Positions 34,639-43,248 of a DNA stretch of 64,000 nt are shown here, one piece after another. The position numbers were made by a program, and so were the translations under genes. Origin of the DNA: Gammaproteobacteria bacterium (lineage in GTDB: Bacteria; Pseudomonadota; Gammaproteobacteria; Pseudomonadales; Azotimanducaceae); assembly GCA_002689445.1 (NCBI GenBank), contig NZGC01000041.1, positions 1 through 64,000 on the forward strand, given 5' to 3'. The notes under the pieces were generated by a model. The model did not search any database. It was not told the DNA's origin and worked only from the letters and a program-made list of their open reading frames with translations. Each line of letters begins with the position of its first letter. Position 1 is the stretch's first letter.

Positions 34639-34978
34639 AGTCGACCCCCTAATTGATTTGATGATTAATGGAGCATTCGAAGGTACAGGCGTGACTCGGC
34701 ATGAGTCAAGCTCGATTGATGAATTCGGTCTTGCCGATTTTTTCATTGAAGGCTATGATGCTCGGCCGTCCAGCAGAAAGTATAGCGACGGTGTTTGAAT
34801 GATATTTGCGAAGCATTGGACAAGCGATCTGGCATGTAACGGGCATTAAGCAGGTTCTGAATTAGTAAATGCCAAACAGCTGCGTAGCTCATGGAAAGAA
34901 AAGCAAAGTAAGCAAAGTATCAAAAGGGCACTAAGCCCGCGCAAACGGATTTAAGTTTACAAGGATTGTCAAAGCCGA
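34639..34978. other. 340-base divergent intergenic region
   Basis: The region lies between the MaoC operon (minus) and the REP-associated transposase (plus). It holds no gene of protein-like composition and no obvious REP hairpin. Both promoters should lie here, but no convincing -35/-10 pair was found. Confidence 0.5.
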
Positions 34979-35836
34979 ATGTCTCGACCACCAAGAATAG
35001 AGTTTCCCGGTGCTTGTTACTACGTAACGGGTAGGGCTCTTCAAGGACGCAAGGCCTTTCAAGATGACCGAGACTATCGCGCCTTTGAGCAAGTGCTTGA
35101 TAGTGTTGTCAGCCGATTTAATTGGCTGCTTCAGAGTTTTGTTCTGCTTCCTGATCATTACCACTTGGTGATCGAGGTGCCCGACGCGAATTTGTCAAAA
35201 GGGATGCGTCAGCTCAACGGGGTATACACTCAGCATTACAACCGGCGCCATTCAAGCGAAGGGCCTCTCTTCCACGGTCGTTTCAAGAGCGTCTTGTTTG
35301 AAAAAGCGGCGTTTCTACTGCCCATATGTCGACACACGGCCCTCAATCCAAACCGATTACAATTGGTGACCCGGACCGAAGATTATCATCAGAGTAGTTA
35401 TGGGGCGCTGATCGGCGAGCGAGCAATGCCTGATATGCTTCACCCCGATGATCTGTATCAGCAAGTCGCCAAAAAGAGTGATCGTGGTCCAAAAGCGTTT
35501 AAGCGCTATGTAGAGGCACAGGAGGGATTTGATTCTCCCTTAAATGAACGGTCTCATCAGGTGTTGCTGGGTACAGATGCGTTCGTTGAGCGGATGCAAT
35601 CATTGCTACAAAATACGGCCAAGGCCAAGCAAGCGCCTAAGCAAGTTGGGCGCCGAAAATCGCTGAAAGTCATTTTCAGGGGCGTTAGCCAGATGACTCG
35701 ATTGGAGCGAAATCAAAGGATGCGTTTAGCGCACCTTGAATATGGCTATACGTTAGCAGAAATTGGCCAGCATTTAGGCCTGCATTACACCACGGTCAGC
35801 AAAGTGGTCAGCGCAGGTGCCTTCAGCGCCGGCTAA
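34979..35836 (+). mobile_element. REP-associated tyrosine transposase (RAYT, Y1 family)
   Basis: The 285-residue protein is a Y1 HUH transposase. It has the metal-binding histidines in LLPDHYHLVIEVP near residue 60, the catalytic Tyr in GVYTQHYNRRH near residue 85, and the family motif GPLFHGRFKS. A C-terminal helix-turn-helix (LAEIGQHLGLHYTTVSKVV) is typical of the longer COG1943 members. RAYTs nick and join single-stranded REP/BIME hairpins. It appears intact. I found no convincing GTAG-flanked REP copies in the surrounding 2 kb, and no terminal inverted repeats, so it is probably a domesticated single gene. Confidence 0.85.
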
Positions 35837-36052
35837 GGTGTAAGGGCAACCCATCCAAAGCTTGTCGCAATATCAGCCTAAAAGCTGAGATGAGAGCAGG
35901 GCTCAGAGAGCGCCTCTGTCGTAAATGCATTGCATCCTTTAAGCTGGAAATCCGGATCTACTACGCCGGACCATGGGGCCAGCGTTGCAAAGTCAGGGCC
36001 TAGGGTTTAGAAGCCAAACCTCGTATCTAAGTTCTCCAATCTTGGTCATTAT

Positions 36053-36070
36053 TGCGATTTGCGAATCGCA
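36053..36070. repeat. Perfect 7-base hairpin TGCGATT/AATCGCA
   Basis: TGCGATT and AATCGCA flank a four-base TGCG loop. It is compact and has the size of a REP-type hairpin, but it lacks the flanking GTAG/GGAG tetranucleotide I would expect. No other copy was found in this window by eye. Confidence 0.4.
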
Positions 36071-36334
36071 TGGCGTGATTTGTTGGGGGTATCCGGTGGG
36101 TGATCGATGAGCTAAGCACCGACTGCGTTTAAGGTCGCGATTGAGTCGTTGTAAAACCCAAGGGTGAGTATGGTAATCGCGCTCGGGAGTGTTTACACTC
36201 GGGCTTTGGAACGGCGAGCTTACCCGATGCTCGGTTTGGAGAGATCCGCCGCGTTTGAGCAGGCGGGTACAACCGAGCCAGTAGCCCTGGTGAGGCGGAT
36301 GACTCAGGATCCATCTGTTCGAAAGGATAAAGGG

Positions 36335-36367
36335 ACAGACAGTAGGACAGAACAGACAGTAGGACAG
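36335..36367 (+). repeat. 16-base direct repeat, two copies
   Basis: ACAGACAGTAGGACAG occurs at 36335-36350 and 36352-36367, one base apart. No function is evident; it lies in the gene-poor stretch after the RAYT gene. Confidence 0.75.
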
Positions 36368-36604
36368 CAAAGCTGCACCATAAAGGTGGTGGAGCGGGTT
36401 AGGGATCATGCCGTTTAGACAGCGCTTTTGGGGAAAAGCAGGAAAAGACAAGGGTGACAGGCGTTGTAAAAAAGTGCGGTAACGTTCCCTAGGGTGATGG
36501 CGACGAGGCAGCGGGGATCATTGAATGAAATGCCCCAACGGTTTTGATCGAAATAACGGTTCAACGACAAAAGAATTTTAACCTAAAAATACAAGGAGAC
36601 CAGT

Positions 36605-37006
36605 GTGCGCAGGCGTAAAGCGATCATCGGCGAAGAAACAGAAGAAATTGATTTAACACCGATGCTAGACGTCGTGTTCATTATGCTGATCTTTTTTATT
36701 GTCACAGCGACTTTTGTGAAAGAGATTGGTTTGGATGTAAACAGTCCAGATAAGAATCAGAATGTTAAAGATGCAGACAAACAGAGTATCGTTGTTCAAA
36801 TTACCAATCGCGATCGAATCAGGATTCGCGGGCGGGATATCGATTTTCGAGCTGTCAGAGCGAATATCGAGCGATTGCATGCTGAAAACCCTGATGCCCC
36901 AGTCGTTGTCCAACCTCATCCTGACAGTACGACTGAGACGATGATTCATGTCATGGACTCTGCGAGGCAAGCGGGGGTCTATGCGGTATCAATTGCAGCC
37001 ACTTAG
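36605..37006 (+). CDS. exbD: ExbD/TolR family biopolymer transport protein
   Basis: The 133-residue protein has the ExbD topology: a short cytoplasmic N-terminus, one membrane helix beginning IDLTPMLDVVFIMLIFFIV with the proton-channel Asp, and a periplasmic domain. It works with ExbB and TonB, or TolQ and TolA, to use the proton gradient. No exbB, tonB or other partner is adjacent, so it is an orphan here. The GTG at 36605 follows AAGGAGACCAGT. A terminator follows at 37033-37057, so it is probably its own transcript. Confidence 0.9.
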   Translation: MRRRKAIIGEETEEIDLTPMLDVVFIMLIFFIVTATFVKEIGLDVNSPDKNQNVKDADKQSIVVQITNRDRIRIRGRDIDFRAVRANIERLHAENPDAPVVVQPHPDSTTETMIHVMDSARQAGVYAVSIAAT

Positions 37007-37032
37007 GCTTTAGTATTGAATGGGGAGATCAT

Positions 37033-37057
37033 AAAAGGAGCGCAGTGCGCTCCTTTT
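37033..37057 (+). terminator. Rho-independent terminator after exbD
   Basis: AAAAGGAGCGCA pairs with TGCGCTCCTTTT around a single-base turn (G). The T run TTTTGTATTT follows. It separates exbD from the histidine phosphatase gene. Confidence 0.85.
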
Positions 37058-37095
37058 GTATTTAGATTTATAGAAAATAGTAGTGTGGATGCATC

Positions 37096-37686
37096 ATGGA
37101 ACTCATATTAGTTAGACACGGACTGCCGGAAAAAGTGGTGAGAAATGATGGCGGGGCGGCTGACCCTGATCTGTCAGAACAAGGCCACCAGCAGGCGCAA
37201 CGGGTCGCTCATTACTTGGCTGAAGAAAAGATCGATCGATTGTATTCGAGTCCAATGCGGCGGGCCTATCAAACGGCAGAACCGATTGCCAAACTGATGT
37301 CTCTGCCCATCGAGCTCAGTGAGGGGGTCGCCGAATATGATAAGGATGCGGAGGCTTATATTCCCGTGGAACAGCTCAAGACAGAGAATTACCAAGCCTG
37401 GCTAGAACTGATGAAAGGGGACCTATCGGGCGTCGATTTTGACGATTTTGCGGGGCGTGTGATTCAAAGTCTGGAGTCAATAGTCCAAGATAATCGAGGC
37501 AAGACAGTGGCTGTTACGTGTCACGGTGGCGTCGTAAACGTTTGGGCAGCGCATGTGCTTGGGATGCCACTGAAAATGTTTTTTAATCCTTATTACACCA
37601 GCGTTAGCCGGTTTAAAGCGGCGAGCTCCGGAGAAAAGTCCGTGGTCGCATTGAATGAGCGCTTCCATGTAAGAGACGAAATTTAA
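37096..37686 (+). CDS. Histidine phosphatase family protein
   Basis: The 196-residue protein has the RHG motif (LVRHGLPEK, His 8) at the N-terminus and a second catalytic His in VTCHGGVVN near residue 139. It resembles phosphoglycerate-mutase-like phosphatases (GpmB/CobC type). It removes phosphate from sugars, nucleotides or peptides; the substrate is unknown. It begins after the exbD terminator. A short hairpin (AGTCAG / CTGACT) follows its stop at 37686-37702. Cytoplasmic. Confidence 0.85.
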   Translation: MELILVRHGLPEKVVRNDGGAADPDLSEQGHQQAQRVAHYLAEEKIDRLYSSPMRRAYQTAEPIAKLMSLPIELSEGVAEYDKDAEAYIPVEQLKTENYQAWLELMKGDLSGVDFDDFAGRVIQSLESIVQDNRGKTVAVTCHGGVVNVWAAHVLGMPLKMFFNPYYTSVSRFKAASSGEKSVVALNERFHVRDEI

Positions 37687-37912
37687 GTCAGCACCACTGA
37701 CTGTAGGATCGTTCAGGGTACAGAATCGAGCGAAGCGCCGAATGCGTGGTAACAGCAAAAGATGGATACCCTTTAGCGCGGGCAAGCACAGTTCTATCTC
37801 CTTGACGCATTGCTCGCTGAGTGAGAATTTTGACACTCGATCAGAATCAAGCAATGTGAGCCTATTACCGATAACCGATCAGTACTGGGCCCTTGTGCAA
37901 GGACGTAGGCGT

Positions 37913-38854
37913 ATGAAAAAGCCAAAGGAGTGGATATTGATCATTGAGTCGATGGTAAGGAAGCACGGCGATGGCATCAGTCCATCGCTGACTCAATGGG
38001 GTGAGCGAGTCGTCCTTCGGTGTCTGCTGGCTGGTCTGGTCGTGTTAGGCCTTTCGAGTTGTGCAACACTCGTTTCCAATGCGACCAATCAATTAACGGA
38101 CAATCTCTCTGCAGCAATTTTGGATTCTAATGATGTAGAGACGATAAAAGAGGCTATTCCGGCTTATTTGGTGTTGATCGACAGTCTCGTTGTGGGTGAA
38201 CGCCCGTCACCGAGTTTATTACTCGCTGCGGCCAAATTAAATGGTGCGTTCGCGGTGCTTGTGTCGGCGGAGCGCAGTCAGAAACTCACAACAAAAGCAT
38301 TGAACTACGCTCGTCGTGGGGCTTGTCTTGAATCAGAAAGCTTGTGTGATCTTGCAGCAATTGACTATGCCGTGTTTGAGCAACGAGTAAAGACGCTTGA
38401 GCCAGACGAAATTGCGCCGGCGTTTGCCCTGGCGGTTGCTTGGACTTCTTGGATTCAGGCGCACAGCGCTGATTGGGCTGCGGTCGGGCAATTGGCTCGT
38501 GTGAAAGGTTTGATGAATCGAGTGATTGAGTTGGATGATGGCTTTGACGATGGTGGCGCTCATCTCTATATGGGAGGGCTAGAAACGGTTTTACCCGCAA
38601 GTATGGGGGGTAATCCTGAGAAGGGCCGAGGCCATTTCGAAAAAGCGATTCAGTATTCTGAAGGACGTTTTCTGATGGCGAAGGTGGTGTACGCCGAGCA
38701 ATACGCTAAACTGATGTTTGATCAGGCATTACATGACAAGTTGCTCGAAGAGGTGGTTTCCGCTGACCCTGTTGCTCCCAATTTAACGTTAATTAATACC
38801 GTCGCCCAAGAACAAGCGCGACAGCTGCTTTTGGAGTCCAATGATTATTTTTAA
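37913..38854 (+). CDS. TRAP transporter TatT-like lipoprotein
   Basis: The 313-residue protein has a lipobox (VVLGLSSC, Cys about residue 50) and an all-helical TPR-like body with the segment GAHLYMGGLE followed by LPASMGGNPEKGR, typical of TatT. TatT forms a periplasmic trimer that works with the DctP-like binding protein. The start is uncertain: ATG at 37913 has AGGACG upstream and an in-frame ATG at 37952 would give a shorter signal peptide. Longer frames from 37742 are unlikely. It overlaps the dctP gene by 14 bases and heads this TRAP operon. Confidence 0.85.
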   Translation: MKKPKEWILIIESMVRKHGDGISPSLTQWGERVVLRCLLAGLVVLGLSSCATLVSNATNQLTDNLSAAILDSNDVETIKEAIPAYLVLIDSLVVGERPSPSLLLAAAKLNGAFAVLVSAERSQKLTTKALNYARRGACLESESLCDLAAIDYAVFEQRVKTLEPDEIAPAFALAVAWTSWIQAHSADWAAVGQLARVKGLMNRVIELDDGFDDGGAHLYMGGLETVLPASMGGNPEKGRGHFEKAIQYSEGRFLMAKVVYAEQYAKLMFDQALHDKLLEEVVSADPVAPNLTLINTVAQEQARQLLLESNDYF

Positions 38855-39875
38855 ACGAGTGAAGTACCAATTACCAAGGTCGATAATGCTGGCTACGAGC
38901 CTATTGATGTGGGTCGGGCTGTCCACTGGGGCAAGTGCTCAAACACTCAAAATGGCAACGATATCGCCTGATGGTTTAGCCTGGATGAAGGAACTGCGGG
39001 CGGCAATGAAGACGGTTGGTCAGGAAACTGAGGGTCGAGTCAAGTTCAAACTGTATCCTGGCGGGGTTCAAGGTGATGACTTTACGGTCCTCAGAAAAAT
39101 GCGAATAGGCCAACTTCAGGGCGGAGCGCTCGCAGCCGGTGCAATGATACGCTTCTACACGGATCTGCAAATCTATAATTTACCTCTGCAGTTTCAGACT
39201 TTCGAAGAAGTCGATGTCGTTCGTTCGCAGATGGATCAAGGGATCATCGACGGTATCGGACAGGGTGGAATGCACGTGTTTCCCCTTGTAGAGACAGGGT
39301 TTGCCTATCTGCTGACCAAGCAACCGGTCTCTAACCCGGCAGATCTCGCCAGCCTTAAGGTCTGGGTACCCGAGGGAGATCCGTTGGGGGAGCAGTTGGT
39401 GAAACTGTTTAAGGTGAGCCCAGTGCCGCTAAACATCACTGATGTACTGGCAGCTTTGCAAACCGGTTTGGTCGATGCCGTTGCGGTACCACCCTTGGTC
39501 GCAATTGCGCTTCAATGGCACAACCATGTTGATTACATGATGGATCTGCCGTTGATGTATATTTATTCGGTGCTCGCAATCGATGGTCGAGCAATGAAGA
39601 AAATTAGCGCAGCCGATCGAGCTACGATGGCTGGAATTATTGATCCCCTCATGATTAAGATTGATGCCCTGAACCGTGCTGACAACCTGCGGGCCTTTGA
39701 GGCCATTTTAGACACCGGAGTCGAGCGAGTGTCACCGTCGTCGGAAGATTTGATCGCTTGGGAACAGGTGGCCGAGGAAGCTGTTGGCGCGATGGTGAAT
39801 GCCGGCGAAGTGACTCAGCCGGTGCTCGACGAATTTACGCGGGTCTTGTCCACGCACCGCGTCGCATCTCCCTAG
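38841..39875 (+). CDS. dctP: TRAP transporter solute-binding protein (DctP)
   Basis: The 344-residue protein has a signal peptide (TSLLMWVGLSTGASA, cleavage near residue 34) and the DctP fold, with ISPDGLAWMKELRAAM at the start of the mature domain and LKVWVPEGDPLGEQLVK in the middle. It captures an organic acid or similar substrate in the periplasm for the DctQM membrane permease. The start ATG at 38841 lies inside the end of the TatT gene, with GGAG four bases upstream. It sits six bases before dctQ. Confidence 0.9.
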   Translation: MIIFKRVKYQLPRSIMLATSLLMWVGLSTGASAQTLKMATISPDGLAWMKELRAAMKTVGQETEGRVKFKLYPGGVQGDDFTVLRKMRIGQLQGGALAAGAMIRFYTDLQIYNLPLQFQTFEEVDVVRSQMDQGIIDGIGQGGMHVFPLVETGFAYLLTKQPVSNPADLASLKVWVPEGDPLGEQLVKLFKVSPVPLNITDVLAALQTGLVDAVAVPPLVAIALQWHNHVDYMMDLPLMYIYSVLAIDGRAMKKISAADRATMAGIIDPLMIKIDALNRADNLRAFEAILDTGVERVSPSSEDLIAWEQVAEEAVGAMVNAGEVTQPVLDEFTRVLSTHRVASP

Positions 39876-39881
39876 TTTTTA

Positions 39882-40373
39882 ATGCGGTTTTCATCCCTTG
39901 TTTTTAAGTGTGCTAAGGCGGTTGCGACGATTGAAAATGTTGTGTTGTTAGCGACGTTCGCGAGCACGCTAGGCCTTGCCATATTGCAGATCCTACTGCG
40001 CAACTTCTTTGATATGGGCTTGATCTGGTTGGAAAGCTTCTTAAAGATGCAAGTGCTGTGGCTGGCGATGTTGGGTGCGATGGTCGCAACCCGAGAGCGA
40101 CAGCATATTAGGATCGACCTGCTGTCTCGGTTTACAACGGGCATGACAGCAAGACTGTGTGAATTAGTGGTTTCAGTCTTTGCTTCGGGTGTTTGTGCGA
40201 TCGGCGCCTACGCTTGTTTCACCCTCGTGCAGTTTGAGTATGAAGATCAAATGATTGCTTTTGGAATTGTGCCCGTTTGGGTGTGCCAAGTTATCTTGCC
40301 CATTGGCTTCGCTGTGATGGCGGTTCGATTCGCTCTGGGTATAGCCAGTTCATTGACGGATGAGCGAGTTTAA
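39882..40373 (+). CDS. dctQ: TRAP transporter small permease (DctQ)
   Basis: The 163-residue membrane protein has four helices and typical DctQ segments such as LIWLESFLKMQVLWLAMLG and ATRERQHIRIDLL. It forms the small subunit beside DctM. Its stop shares one base with the dctM ATG (TAATG). Its role is to help docking of the DctP/TatT complex. Confidence 0.9.
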   Translation: MRFSSLVFKCAKAVATIENVVLLATFASTLGLAILQILLRNFFDMGLIWLESFLKMQVLWLAMLGAMVATRERQHIRIDLLSRFTTGMTARLCELVVSVFASGVCAIGAYACFTLVQFEYEDQMIAFGIVPVWVCQVILPIGFAVMAVRFALGIASSLTDERV

Positions 40374-41653
40374 TGGGCAGCGTCGGAGCGACTCTTGTTG
40401 CAATCCTAGCTCTGGTGGGCGCACCCCTGGCGGTGGTTATTCTAGCAGCAGCTATGCTCGGCTTTTGGGTCTCAGACATACCGTTGACTGTCGTTGCCAT
40501 CGAGATGTACAGGATTGTTGAAACCCCGATGCTATTAGCGTTGCCGCTGTTTACCTTCGCCGGTTATGTGTTGGCTGAGTCTCAAATGTCCTCTCGAATG
40601 GTGGCGCTCACTTCAGCGACTTTGGGCTGGTTGCCCGGTGGTTTGGCCGTAGTCGCCTTTGTGACCTGCGCTTTTTTCACTGCCTTTACCGGCGCCTCGG
40701 GTGTGACGATCGTTGCGATCGGGGCCTTACTTTACCCAGCGCTTCAACAAGGAGGGTACACCGAACGATTTAGCTTGGGGCTGGTAACCACCTCCGGCAG
40801 CTTGGGCCTACTATTGGCGCCGTCGCTTCCCTTGATTTTGTACGGCGTATTGGTTCAACAAATGGACTTGCCGGTTCAATTTACCATTCAGGATTTATTT
40901 TTGGCTGGATTAATGCCCGCTGGATTGATGATTGTCCTGCTAACTCTGTATACGGTGTTTACCCAGCCGTCGGCAGGAACCATCGCAAAAGCCGATCGTC
41001 CTTCAGTTCGATCGGCACTCTGGGCTATGCGCTGGGAATTACCGCTGCCCGTAGTTGTTTTGGGTGGAATTTACTCGGGGTTTTTCGCTGTTTCTGAAGC
41101 GGCAGCTATCACGGCGTTGTATGTGTTGGTGGTTGAGGTGGGCTTGTATCGAGAAATCAGTGGGCAAGCGCTGCTCCGCATCACTCGGGACGCCATGATG
41201 ATGGTGGGTGGAATATTGTTAATACTGGCGGTTTCGTTAGCGTTCACGAATTTTTTGGTCGACGCCGAAGTACCCCAGTGGTTGTTCGAGCGTATTCAGG
41301 CGGTGGTGACCAATCCGCTTACCTTTTTACTGTTACTGAATCTAATTCTTCTGATGTTGGGTGCCATACTGGATATATTTTCTGCGCTGGTGATCATGAC
41401 CCCGCTGATTGTACCGGTTGCGATGCAATTTGGTATTCATCCTGTCCACCTCGGCATTATCTTTTTGGCCAATATGCAGATCGGCTATTTTACCCCGCCG
41501 GTGGGAATGAACCTGTTTATCGCCAGTTACCGGTTCAAAAAACCGGTGTCTGAACTATACGCGGCGACCTTGCCGTTTATGGCGGTCTTGATGCTAGCGC
41601 TTGCACTAATCACTTATGTGCCGTGGTTGAGTCTCGCTTGGATTGAGCGTTAG
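40373..41653 (+). CDS. dctM: TRAP transporter large permease (DctM)
   Basis: The 426-residue protein has about twelve helices of the DctM type, including TGASGVTIVAIGALLYPAL and LNLILLMLGAILDIFSALVI. It couples Na+ or H+ movement to substrate import. The operon order is TatT-P-Q-M, and the last gene ends convergently with the gamma-glutamyltransferase-type gene, the two stops sharing TTAG at 41650-41653. Substrate is unknown. Confidence 0.93.
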   Translation: MGSVGATLVAILALVGAPLAVVILAAAMLGFWVSDIPLTVVAIEMYRIVETPMLLALPLFTFAGYVLAESQMSSRMVALTSATLGWLPGGLAVVAFVTCAFFTAFTGASGVTIVAIGALLYPALQQGGYTERFSLGLVTTSGSLGLLLAPSLPLILYGVLVQQMDLPVQFTIQDLFLAGLMPAGLMIVLLTLYTVFTQPSAGTIAKADRPSVRSALWAMRWELPLPVVVLGGIYSGFFAVSEAAAITALYVLVVEVGLYREISGQALLRITRDAMMMVGGILLILAVSLAFTNFLVDAEVPQWLFERIQAVVTNPLTFLLLLNLILLMLGAILDIFSALVIMTPLIVPVAMQFGIHPVHLGIIFLANMQIGYFTPPVGMNLFIASYRFKKPVSELYAATLPFMAVLMLALALITYVPWLSLAWIER

Positions 41654-43239
41654 AAGCCGGCGGCTAATCCTTCTTTGCGGTGGTCACTACCCGCGCAATA
41701 GCCTCCCCCTGGTAATCTAGCGATCAGTTGAGCGCCACCAAAGAGGTGCTCGGGTTGATTGAGCAGTAAACGGTGACCTCGCGCAATCAGAGCTTCTTGA
41801 GTCTTCTTGGAAACCCCTGACTCCAACGCCAGATCACCCTGCTCGGTTAAGTGCCATCGAGGAGCATCAGAGGCTGCTTGAGGGTTTTGACCATGACCTA
41901 GAACTCTTATCATCATCTGAACGTGACCTTGAGCTTGCATATGACCACCCATGACGCCAAAACTCATGAAGGGTTGATTCTGACGGTGTGCAAATCCTGG
42001 AATAATGGTGTGAAATGGTCGCTTACCAGCAGCAATGGCGTTGGGATGGTCGATTTCGGTAACGAATCCAGAACCTCGATTCTGTAGGCTAATACCGGTG
42101 TTGGGGACCACTATTCCCGAGCCAAAACCTCGAAAGTTAGATTGAATAAATGAAACCATCAAGCCACTTTTGTCTGCGGCACAAAGGTAAACGGTGTCGG
42201 GGCTCGCACCCAAATCGGGCAGTGGTTCTCCAACATTGCTCGGATCAATCGACTTAGCCGCTTCGGTCAATCGGCTGTCCTCCAGAAAAGATTCGCTAGA
42301 ACGTCTCATGAATGCGGGATCACCCAGATGCGTTGATACGTCCCGCCACGCATAGCGAATGGCTTCCGCCTGAAGGTGGATGGCTTCGGCGGAATCAGGG
42401 GAATAGTGGGTAATGTGTAATTTGTCGAGGATGCCTAAGGCGATAAGGGCCATGAGGCCCTGCCCATTCGGTGGAATTTCTGACAGGGAGGCCTCGCCAA
42501 AGCCGATATCAATTGGCTCAACCCAATCTGCTTGATGTTGATCGAGATCCTCTAAGGTAAGCGGAAATTCATGTCGGTTGGCATCGGTAACCATCGCCGA
42601 TGCCAATTCACCTCGATAGAATGCTTCGCCGTGTGTGTCTCTGATTTTCTGTAAGCTCTTAGCATGGTCTGGTAAACGGACGCGAGCGCCTGGGGTTGGC
42701 GCAAAACCCTTTGGAAAAAAGGTTTTCTGAAAGTCAGGGAAATCAGCATAATGTGACTGAGCCTGCTGCCAAAAGTAGGCGGTTTTTGGGCCTAAAGGAA
42801 AACCCTCGTCCGCGTAGCGCACAGCGTCATGAAACAGGTCGGCAAAGGGTAGGCGTCCAAAGCGTTTGGATAAGGTAGTCCAGACGTTTACCGCGCCTGG
42901 GATGGTAACGCTATGCCAGCCCAAACTCGGCATTTTCTTGCGCTGGAAATAGGCTTCGGGGTTCAAGGCTGCTGGGGTTCTTCCTGATCCGTTGAGTCCG
43001 TATAGGCAGTTGCCATCGTGAACTAGGGCAAAGGCATCACTGCCCAAACCATTATTGTTGGGTTCAACAACCGTCAAGGTAATCGCAGCCGCCAATGCAG
43101 CATCAACGGCGTTGCCGCCTGCGCGCATGGCAGCAACGCCTGCGGCCGTGGCCAGTGGTTGAGAGGTGGCCACGACATTATCCGCGCAGACTGGTTGGCG
43201 ATTTGCAGAATAGGGCAACTGCCAGTCAAACTCGATCAT
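41650..43239 (-). CDS. Gamma-glutamyltransferase family Ntn-hydrolase
   Basis: The 529-residue protein resembles GGT/acylase Ntn-hydrolases of the YwrD-like group. A large-subunit N-half (VVATSQPLATAAG) is followed by the presumed autocleavage site before the Thr in PDTVYLCAADKSG near residue 350, which would become the N-terminal nucleophile. FGSGIVVPNTGISLQNRGSGF follows, split across the binding region. No signal peptide is obvious, so it may be cytoplasmic. GGT enzymes cleave gamma-glutamyl bonds; the substrate here is unknown. It lies nine bases after the ABC gene and may be co-transcribed with it. Confidence 0.87.
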   Translation of the reverse strand: MIEFDWQLPYSANRQPVCADNVVATSQPLATAAGVAAMRAGGNAVDAALAAAITLTVVEPNNNGLGSDAFALVHDGNCLYGLNGSGRTPAALNPEAYFQRKKMPSLGWHSVTIPGAVNVWTTLSKRFGRLPFADLFHDAVRYADEGFPLGPKTAYFWQQAQSHYADFPDFQKTFFPKGFAPTPGARVRLPDHAKSLQKIRDTHGEAFYRGELASAMVTDANRHEFPLTLEDLDQHQADWVEPIDIGFGEASLSEIPPNGQGLMALIALGILDKLHITHYSPDSAEAIHLQAEAIRYAWRDVSTHLGDPAFMRRSSESFLEDSRLTEAAKSIDPSNVGEPLPDLGASPDTVYLCAADKSGLMVSFIQSNFRGFGSGIVVPNTGISLQNRGSGFVTEIDHPNAIAAGKRPFHTIIPGFAHRQNQPFMSFGVMGGHMQAQGHVQMMIRVLGHGQNPQAASDAPRWHLTEQGDLALESGVSKKTQEALIARGHRLLLNQPEHLFGGAQLIARLPGGGYCAGSDHRKEGLAAGF

Positions 43240-43248
43240 AGGTGCTTC

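Larger units (their letters stand above)
35837..36602. other. 766-base gene-poor stretch downstream of RAYT
   Basis: Nothing clearly protein-coding is visible. A minus-strand frame (36451-35993) is Pro/Leu/Arg-rich and looks like a chance opening. A 7-base hairpin (36053-36070) and a 16-base direct repeat (36335-36367) are present. Such stretches often flank RAYT genes. The last 100 bases should hold the exbD promoter. Confidence 0.55.

Noticed and set aside
36164-36418. 84-residue plus frame in the same stretch
   Set aside because: It contains the 16-base direct repeat, has no ribosome site and no protein-like pattern.
35993-36451. 152-residue minus frame after the RAYT gene
   Set aside because: Its composition is Pro/Leu/Arg/Ser rich without motifs, and the frame looks like a chance opening in non-coding DNA.
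37742-37912. N-terminal extension of the TatT gene (ATG at 37742)
   Set aside because: The extra 57 residues precede a standard lipoprotein signal and are unlike any TatT; a start with a ribosome site is available at 37913.
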